48,969 bases of DNA from Methylibium sp. GTDB taxonomy: Bacteria; Pseudomonadota; Gammaproteobacteria; Burkholderiales; Burkholderiaceae_C. Below, piece after piece: positions 43,381-48,969 of the stretch. Under the pieces are notes generated by a model. That model worked only from the letters and a program-made list of their open reading frames with translations, did not search any database and was not told where the DNA came from. The position numbers and the translations under genes are program-made. The first letter of the stretch is position 1; every line of letters starts with the position of its first letter. Where the stretch lies: positions 1 through 48,969 of the forward strand of contig PNNH01000077.1 of the NCBI GenBank assembly GCA_013824165.1, written 5' to 3'.

Positions 43381-44729
43381 GGACGCAGCTCCCTATCAAG
43401 GGGCTTCAGTTCATAGACCGACGAGAAGTCCACGTCGCGAGCGACATAGATGCCGACGAGGCCACCTTGGTGCTGGTAGATCAGCGGCGGGATGTTGATC
43501 GTGCTGTCCAGCACCTTCTCGGCCAGCTTGCTGGTGTTCGCCGTGGTCGACGGCAACACGAGGGTGTCAGCCTGGCTGTCACGGGACTGGTTTTGGATGA
43601 TCAGCTTGACGGAGTCATCGATCAGCGACAGCAGCATTGCTGCGCCGATACGCTCGCCCCAGCGCTTGTCGATATGGCCATCGATGCCTGACTCGCCTAG
43701 CGGGCCAGTGCCGGGCGATTCGATGTCGACCGTGACACCCAGAGGCGTGCGGATTCGAGTCCACAGCACGGGGATGCGCACCGTGCCTGGCCGGACCGAC
43801 GTGATGCGGTACTCGCCGTCGAGGTGCGAGCCGCGCTCGATCAGCAGCACGCGACCGTCTTCGCTGAAGACATTGCGCTGGACCTGGCAGCCGACCAGGC
43901 CAGACATGGCACTGATCACCTGGGTCTTCAGTGCGCAGGTGAAGGCCGCGCCCTTGGGCAGCGTCAAGCTGCGGTTGCCCAGCATCGACGCCGCTACCTT
44001 GGGGGTGGCTGAGCCTTGGAGCTGGCCACCAAACAGCGAGCCTGCCGGGGTAAACGTGCTGACAGGGCCAGCGCCGGCCATCGGCGCAGCCTGCGGGTTT
44101 GCTGCCAGAGTTGTAGGGGCCGTGACCCGGCCGCTTGATGCATCCGCTGCTTGCGTCAGGTTGTCCAGCAGGCCCTGCAACTGGCGCTGATAGGCCTGCA
44201 GATTTCGGGATGTTGCCGTCATCGGATCCGTGACGCTGGTTGCTTCGTGCGGCAGAGCCGATTCTTTCGGAGGCGCTGCTGCAGGCAGGCCGCGCCCGCC
44301 CGAACTGGGGCGGCTGGTGAGCAGCATCACTGGAGCATCCTCTGGAGCGGACTGTTTGAGATCAGCTTGAGCAGTTCTGCCGGTGCGCTGCACGCCGATC
44401 GGCTCAGCCAGTTCTTCAGCTGTTGGCTTGAGCGCCGGGATACGCGGCGCGCTGGGCTGCTCGGGAATTTCCAGCTTGCGGGGCTCGGCCGAAGCCGCTG
44501 TTGGCTTATCGCGCAGCTGTTTCGAGTCGTCGGCCTGCTTGCCGTTGGTGGCAGTACGTTGGATGCTGAAGGCTGAAACCATGATCAGCGAAACCACCAG
44601 CAGTGCGACGGCCAGCAGCCCTTTGCGCGACATCGCGACGGGCTGGGGAGCAGCGACTTTGGGGATGCCAGGTTCCCCTGGAAGCGGCGATAGCTTGTCG
44701 CCTTCGGGCACAGGGTCATCGGGCCTCAT
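43377..44729 (-). CDS. virB10: Type IV secretion core protein VirB10
   Basis: 450 aa. One membrane segment (LLAVALLVVSLIMVSAF) is followed by a long Pro/Ala-rich periplasmic linker, then the VirB10/TrbI beta-barrel (LPKGAAFTCALKTQVIS, RVLLIERGSHLDGEY, GERIGAAMLLSLIDD). It spans from inner to outer membrane. ATGA overlaps on both sides. Confidence 0.94.
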   Translation of the reverse strand: MRPDDPVPEGDKLSPLPGEPGIPKVAAPQPVAMSRKGLLAVALLVVSLIMVSAFSIQRTATNGKQADDSKQLRDKPTAASAEPRKLEIPEQPSAPRIPALKPTAEELAEPIGVQRTGRTAQADLKQSAPEDAPVMLLTSRPSSGGRGLPAAAPPKESALPHEATSVTDPMTATSRNLQAYQRQLQGLLDNLTQAADASSGRVTAPTTLAANPQAAPMAGAGPVSTFTPAGSLFGGQLQGSATPKVAASMLGNRSLTLPKGAAFTCALKTQVISAMSGLVGCQVQRNVFSEDGRVLLIERGSHLDGEYRITSVRPGTVRIPVLWTRIRTPLGVTVDIESPGTGPLGESGIDGHIDKRWGERIGAAMLLSLIDDSVKLIIQNQSRDSQADTLVLPSTTANTSKLAEKVLDSTINIPPLIYQHQGGLVGIYVARDVDFSSVYELKPLDRELRP

Positions 44730-45646
44730 GGTGTGTGTTCCTTCGAGACATCGCTGCCATTTGTCTGCCCAGCCTTGAGCACCCGCTGCACGCCCGGCAC
44801 TGTCGTGCCTTTTGCCGGCGGCTCGCCGTCAAGGTCGAAGGCTTCGTTCCAGATTCCCACCACTGCCGAGCCCGCGCGCAGCATCAAGCGACGGCTGACA
44901 CGGTCAACCACGAGCAGGTCGTCCTCCATGCGGGCATTGACCAGGGTCTCGCGACCATCGCCCAACACATGGAAGACGGCCGGTACCTCCCGGTTGCCCG
45001 GAAAGCGCAGATAGGTGAAGCGGCCATCGTCGAAGACCAGCGTTGGCACGATGTCCTGAGAGCCTTTTCCCTCAGCCATCGAGTAGCGGCTGTTGGCAAG
45101 CTCCGGCTTGGCACGCAAGCGCTCGACGACCACCTGATGCGCTGGCACTGGCGGCGCAAGTGCAGGCAAGGCGAGCAGGGGTGCCAGGGCCAGCAAGCTG
45201 GGGGCGGGCGAGGGCGAAGGCACTGGCGCCAGCTGAGGCGGCGCCTTGATGACCAGACGGTAGACCGGAGGATTCGGGTCTTGGTCGGCCAGCACGATAA
45301 AGCGCAGGCTGTGCGTGCGGCGGTCGGTAACCACCGCCAGGTTATTGGCCGCACTGGCCGTGCTCTTTGCCTTGACGAAGAGGTGCCGGCCGCCTGCCTG
45401 GGCCGCGATGCACCATGCTGCATCGGGCTTTGCGCAGTCGCCGCCAAGGCCAGACGCCATCTCGGTGATGGATTCGTCGGCATCGAATACCACCAAGCTG
45501 ACGACGCCGCGCTTGACGGGCACGGTTACCACCGCATGAGCCTGGTAGACCAGCTCTCGCAGGCGCGGGTCTGAGCTCTCCGTCGCGGCCGTCGCGCTAT
45601 TGATGAGCGCTGCAGTCGTGAGGGCCAAGCAGTTCGCGACCTTCAT
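44726..45646 (-). CDS. virB9: Type IV secretion core protein VirB9 with proline-rich hinge
   Basis: 306 aa. A signal peptide ends near NSATAATE. The N-terminal VirB9 domain is followed by an unusual Pro/Ala/Leu-rich hinge (about residues 135-170), then the C-terminal domain (VPTLVFDDGRFTYLRF, RRLMLRAGSAVVGIWNEAFD) that binds VirB7 and VirB10. It overlaps virB8 and virB10 by ATGA. Confidence 0.92.
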   Translation of the reverse strand: MKVANCLALTTAALINSATAATESSDPRLRELVYQAHAVVTVPVKRGVVSLVVFDADESITEMASGLGGDCAKPDAAWCIAAQAGGRHLFVKAKSTASAANNLAVVTDRRTHSLRFIVLADQDPNPPVYRLVIKAPPQLAPVPSPSPAPSLLALAPLLALPALAPPVPAHQVVVERLRAKPELANSRYSMAEGKGSQDIVPTLVFDDGRFTYLRFPGNREVPAVFHVLGDGRETLVNARMEDDLLVVDRVSRRLMLRAGSAVVGIWNEAFDLDGEPPAKGTTVPGVQRVLKAGQTNGSDVSKEHTP

Positions 45647-46422
45647 GGGTTGGCTCCCGGCGCGGTATTGATCTCGGGATCGGATCGATAGGCTGTGACG
45701 ACAAAGCCGAAGGGGTTCTCCAGCCGATCGCGTTCCTTCGCCAAGACCTGAGGCTGGTACTGGAAAACAATGCTGGCGACATGCCTTGTCGTGACTTCGG
45801 GGAGATTGCGGTCTGACAGACGCACCCGCTTGTCGTAGGTGACGGTTGCCTCGCCCCGGTTACCGGTGCGACCGGATGCGGCTAGCCGCACGCCGATGAT
45901 GTCGATGCGCCAATCCTCAGTGGCGGCGATCTTCTTTTGCAGCGCTCCTTCGCCCTCGAACAGCCGGCTGTACTCGGCAAAGACTGTTGGCACCGCCATT
46001 CGAGCGACCTGGTCGAAGTCACGCTGCAGGAACATCCAGCTATAGCCCTCGCGGGCCCGCACGAAGCTGGCCAGGTTGTGCTTGTCGAGTGCCTCCAGCG
46101 GTGGGACGGACTCGGTGCTGAGGCGCTGCTGGATGGTGGTCTCACCTGTCAAGCGATCCACGACGATGGGGATCTCAATCACACGGCGCAGCGGGCCTTG
46201 GACGAACACCCCCGCGATGCCTATCAGGCCCAGCGCCAGCCCGGCGATGGCCACCGACCAGGCCCGGCGCTCCGAGCGTTCCAGCATCAGCGCCCGGTCG
46301 ACTTCCCAGGCTCGGTTGGCTCGGATCACAGCCGCAGCGTCTGCGCGATCCTCGTCGTTCGAAGTTCGAGAGGCAAGATCCGGCAATGCGGCGGCTCTGC
46401 CTGGCATGAGGACAGCGTTCAT
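45643..46422 (-). CDS. virB8: Type IV secretion assembly factor VirB8
   Basis: 259 aa. One N-terminal transmembrane helix (VAIAGLALGLIGIAGVFV, near 56-74) and a periplasmic VirB8 domain (SFVRAREGYSWMFLQRDFDQVA, PFGFVVTAYRSDPE). It nucleates channel assembly in the inner membrane. Confidence 0.93.
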   Translation of the reverse strand: MNAVLMPGRAAALPDLASRTSNDEDRADAAAVIRANRAWEVDRALMLERSERRAWSVAIAGLALGLIGIAGVFVQGPLRRVIEIPIVVDRLTGETTIQQRLSTESVPPLEALDKHNLASFVRAREGYSWMFLQRDFDQVARMAVPTVFAEYSRLFEGEGALQKKIAATEDWRIDIIGVRLAASGRTGNRGEATVTYDKRVRLSDRNLPEVTTRHVASIVFQYQPQVLAKERDRLENPFGFVVTAYRSDPEINTAPGANP

Positions 46423-46497
46423 GTGACTACCTCGGTGTTGTCGCGCGAGTTCTATAGACGGAACACGGCGCAGCGGATCTGTGATCTGGGTGGGTCG

Positions 46498-47193
46498 CTA
46501 GCGCAAGTAGTCAGCGACTTTTCCCGTTCGGCTCAGCATCTGATACTGGCGCTCTCGCTCACGCGACCTGGCGATGCGCTCTTCGCTATCGGCCATGCCC
46601 TGCAGCATCTGCAACTGCGACATCTCGTGCGCCAGCAGCGCGTTCTCGGCGCCGATGCGCGCCTGTATCTCCTGTACCGACTTTTGATCGCTGGTTGCAT
46701 TGATCTGCCCCATCAGCGCCTGGATCTGGATCAGCCTGCCGGCGGCCGACTTCATCGCGTCTTGCAGCAAGCCTTTGTGCTGGTATGGCTGGGCGAGGGA
46801 GGCCTGGCACCGTGTACGGTCAGTGCCGCTCAATTCCATGCAGTTGTAGACCATGCCGGTATCACGCAGCGCTTTGGCCGTGGCATTCAGACCGGAGTAA
46901 CCGGAGTTGCTGACTGCGTTGAGGAGGGTGTAAGACTCGGCTGGCACATAGTTCTTCAGCGATGGGTTGTCGAACACGTTGCCGAGATTGCGGATGCCGT
47001 TGATGCTGTCGAGTTGCCCTTGCAACTGGCGGATCTGCTGGACTTGGTTGTTGATCGCAGTGATGTCGTTGATGACCTGCTGGACGGTCTGGACAAGGTT
47101 GGCTGCGTCGATGACCGGGATGCCTTGCGCTCGGGCCTGGGTAGCGCCGAGCGCAAGGAGCAGGGCAACAGCGAACTGGTGACGGATGCGCAT
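46498..47193 (-). CDS. virB5: Type IV secretion minor pilin/adhesin VirB5
   Basis: 231 aa from the ATG at 47193; the frame is open to 47667, which is inside virB6. A signal peptide ends near ATQARAQG. A helical VirB5/TrbJ-type region follows (LVQTVQQVINDITAINNQVQ, and QMLQGMADSEERIARSRERE at the end). It would cap the pilus. Its place after virB6 differs from the standard VirB order. Confidence 0.85.
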   Translation of the reverse strand: MRIRHQFAVALLLALGATQARAQGIPVIDAANLVQTVQQVINDITAINNQVQQIRQLQGQLDSINGIRNLGNVFDNPSLKNYVPAESYTLLNAVSNSGYSGLNATAKALRDTGMVYNCMELSGTDRTRCQASLAQPYQHKGLLQDAMKSAAGRLIQIQALMGQINATSDQKSVQEIQARIGAENALLAHEMSQLQMLQGMADSEERIARSRERERQYQMLSRTGKVADYLR

Positions 47194-47228
47194 GGCTGGG
47201 CTCCCGTGTTGGTTGATGGCTATGGCTG

Positions 47229-48248
47229 TCAAACTGCCCAACCGCGCAGCGCGGCGAGCTTGTAGGCCGAGGTGCGCAGCGCGCCGGTGGCGCGGCCCGC
47301 CGCATAGGGGATTCCGGCGCCTGCCCGAACCGCGCCGCCGGGTGCAGTGGCTCCGCCTCGGGCATAGGAGCCGGAGCGCAGTCCCGAGACCGTCATGGTG
47401 TTCTGGATCATCTGAATCCCTTGCTGGACGGTGGCGCCGCCAGTGAGGGCAGAGGCGAGGCTGGGAGCTTGGAAGCAGATGATGGCCATGAGGATCATCA
47501 CGACGCAGTACTTCAGGCTTTCGCCGACGACGTTGAAGGTCGGGCCAGCGAACCCGCCCTGAGACTGCACAGCCTGGACCATCGCCTGACCCATATATAT
47601 GCTCAGGCCCACTGCAAAGAATGCGAACCAGGCTAGCACGATGGAGTTGAGGACCATCGACAGCCAACTATCAAAGAACCTGGCTGTGGGCCGCCATGCC
47701 AGACACAGTATGAAGAGCGGGCCGACCGCGATCACGAAGCTCAGAACGAGTTTCGCTAATGTCACGACGAAGAGTGCAACGCAAAGAAATAGGACGTTGC
47801 CGACTGCTGTGACCACTGCTGCCAGTACCAGGTCCAGGCGCATGATGCCGGCATCCTTGAGCAAGTCCAGGACTAGCAAACTGCACTGCTCATTAAAGGC
47901 ATCAAGTAAGGTGTAAGGGGAAGTCACCGCCTCGGGGTCAATTGCGGGCGGCAGGAAGGTTGTTGCCACACCCGTGGCTAGTGCGTTGGCGGTCTCAGAC
48001 ACATTGCTCACGTAGACGGCCGGCTGCAAGGCGAAGGCCAGGATCAGACCAATCTTGAAGACCTTCCACATGAAGACTGGAAGCGTCTCTGCGACTTCAT
48101 TGCGAAGCACTGCCCATCCATAGAGCGCCACCCAGATCGTCATGCTGGTCAGCGCAATCGGTGTGATGGCCGTCATCAGCGACGACACTACGCTGAGCAC
48201 GTACGTTCCGAGAATCGTGTCGAACTGATTGCCGACCCAGGTGAACAT
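47229..48248 (-). CDS. virB6: Type IV secretion inner-membrane protein VirB6
   Basis: 339 aa from the ATG at 48246-48248; the frame reaches 48509 only by running through the upstream gene. Six or more hydrophobic segments (TIWVALYGWAVLRN, VTLAKLVLSFVIAVGPLFIL, YCVVMILMAIICFQ) match the VirB6/TrbL profile, with a Gly-rich cytoplasmic tail. It forms part of the inner-membrane channel. Confidence 0.88.
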   Translation of the reverse strand: MFTWVGNQFDTILGTYVLSVVSSLMTAITPIALTSMTIWVALYGWAVLRNEVAETLPVFMWKVFKIGLILAFALQPAVYVSNVSETANALATGVATTFLPPAIDPEAVTSPYTLLDAFNEQCSLLVLDLLKDAGIMRLDLVLAAVVTAVGNVLFLCVALFVVTLAKLVLSFVIAVGPLFILCLAWRPTARFFDSWLSMVLNSIVLAWFAFFAVGLSIYMGQAMVQAVQSQGGFAGPTFNVVGESLKYCVVMILMAIICFQAPSLASALTGGATVQQGIQMIQNTMTVSGLRSGSYARGGATAPGGAVRAGAGIPYAAGRATGALRTSAYKLAALRGWAV

Positions 48249-48262
48249 GACGACGGCCCCCG

Positions 48263-48670
48263 CTATTGCACTGCCGGATTCGGCAATCTCTTGATACTCA
48301 CACAGCCCGTGCCCACGATGGGGTACTGGCAGTGCTTCCACTCCGCGCCGGTCTTGACGACCCAGACCCGGGACTTCTTCTCTGCTCCATAGGTCGAGGG
48401 CCGGCACGTCGTCGGTCGCGCGTAGACCTCTGAACACTCCATCAGACCATCGGGCGTCTCGACCATCTTCCAGCCGCCACCTGCACAGCCAACTTGTGCT
48501 GCAGGGCAAGGCTTTGCGAGAAGTGCGCCGTCGGTCGGCGGCGTCTCTACCATCCTGCTTCCGTCCGGCATCACCTGAACCGCTTCATTGCCTTTCACAA
48601 ATTGCGCTCCGGCAGTCGTGGCTGCAAGCGCGGTCGAGACCAGTGCGAGGAGACGAAGAACAGCATTCAT
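48263..48670 (-). CDS. Small exported Cys-rich protein of unknown function in the transfer operon
   Basis: 135 aa from the ATG at 48670, with AGGAGAG upstream. A signal peptide ends near TTAGAQ. The mature part has several Cys (KPCPAAQVGCAGGG, MECSEVYARPTTC, KHCQYPIVGTGC) and no domain I recognise. It sits between virB4 and virB6, where some transfer systems place VirB5- or TrbM-like factors, but the sequence does not show that. It overlaps virB4 by ATGA. Confidence 0.72.
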   Translation of the reverse strand: MNAVLRLLALVSTALAATTAGAQFVKGNEAVQVMPDGSRMVETPPTDGALLAKPCPAAQVGCAGGGWKMVETPDGLMECSEVYARPTTCRPSTYGAEKKSRVWVVKTGAEWKHCQYPIVGTGCVSIKRLPNPAVQ

Positions 48671-48969
48671 GGCGCTCTCCTGGAAGTTCTGAGTCTGCGA
48701 TCCTGAACCTCTTGAAGCAGCAGGGGAAGCCACTGAACCGGATCGTCACCCTGCCGTTCGCGGATGTCGTCCAGCAGGGCGATGTTGTCGGTGGTGGCCG
48801 ACAGGACGGTAATGAAGCCCTCCAGCCCGGTCAGGTCCAATTCGCAGATCGCGCTGGCTTGCCCCTGCTTTACCAGGAAGCGTCGTCCCCCCTGGACACT
48901 GAGGCTGCGCACGATCTCGTACTCGGCCTGGCTGAGGCCGAAGCCTTCGACATATTCCTCGCGCAACGC
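48667..48969 (-). CDS. virB4: Type IV secretion ATPase VirB4, C-terminal end (truncated by window edge)
   Basis: The frame is open to the window edge and ends after a VirB4/TrbE-type tail (REEYVEGFGLSQAEYEIVR, RRFLVKQGQASAICELDL, DDPVQWLPLLL). The Walker motifs and start lie outside the window. An internal TTG at 48966 is not the true start. Confidence 0.85.
   Translation of the reverse strand, partial: ALREEYVEGFGLSQAEYEIVRSLSVQGGRRFLVKQGQASAICELDLTGLEGFITVLSATTDNIALLDDIRERQGDDPVQWLPLLLQEVQDRRLRTSRRAP

Noticed and set aside
1-48969. CRISPR arrays, tRNA and rRNA genes
   Set aside because: No regularly spaced repeats, cloverleaf patterns or rRNA-like segments were seen on reading; a dedicated scan was not possible.

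Overview
The window is high-GC DNA from a Gram-negative betaproteobacterium, most likely a motile Burkholderiales member of the Roseateles/Mitsuaria/Rubrivivax type. The gmk-rpoZ-spoT / greB arrangement, the TonB-dependent receptor, paired chemoreceptors with CheW, and c-di-GMP enzymes support this. The genus is inferred from gene content only.

Layout. (1) 1-3439: conserved core. The tail of greB converges on a leftward gmk-rpoZ-spoT block, with an intrinsic terminator between rpoZ and spoT. (2) 3440-4182: a long AT-richer regulatory gap with a dyad, repeated boxes and two tandem hairpins. (3) 4183-17513: nine tightly packed rightward genes: TonB-dependent receptor, DUF6502 protein, cytoplasmic tricorn-type protease, exported alpha/beta hydrolase, peptide-binding protein, two permeases and two ATPases. 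I read this as one route for a peptide or peptide-like compound from outside the cell to cytoplasmic cleavage. (4) 17669-23964: leftward signalling block of two chemoreceptors around cheW, followed by a TPR-GGDEF diguanylate cyclase. One receptor ends in a CheR/CheB tether-like NWEVF. (5) 24241-29918: a regulatory trio. An AraC-type protein with a long N-terminus is translationally coupled to a giant winged-helix/ATPase regulator. Both diverge from a soluble histidine kinase with an N-terminal four-Cys cluster. (6) 30096-32792: a membrane PAS-GGDEF-EAL protein.

(7) 32860-35084: a decay zone with a frameshifted cheW, a chimera of a periplasmic sensor N-terminus and a chemoreceptor tail, a broken MipA/OmpV gene and a transposase remnant. 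(8) 35101-48969: part of an integrative/conjugative element or integrated plasmid: candidate oriT, MobC-like protein and relaxase (rightward), facing a long leftward operon virB4(partial)-orf-virB6-virB5-virB8-virB9-virB10-virB11-virD4-OmpA-like lipoprotein-LPD7 protein-DUF1173 protein. virB1-3, most of virB4 and any integrase would lie beyond the right edge.

The best candidates for something undescribed are the receptor-to-protease-to-ABC operon with its unusual leader, the regulatory trio with its shared 34-nt repeat, and the conjugation operon in which an OmpA-like lipoprotein and a separate LPD7 protein accompany a short relaxase.
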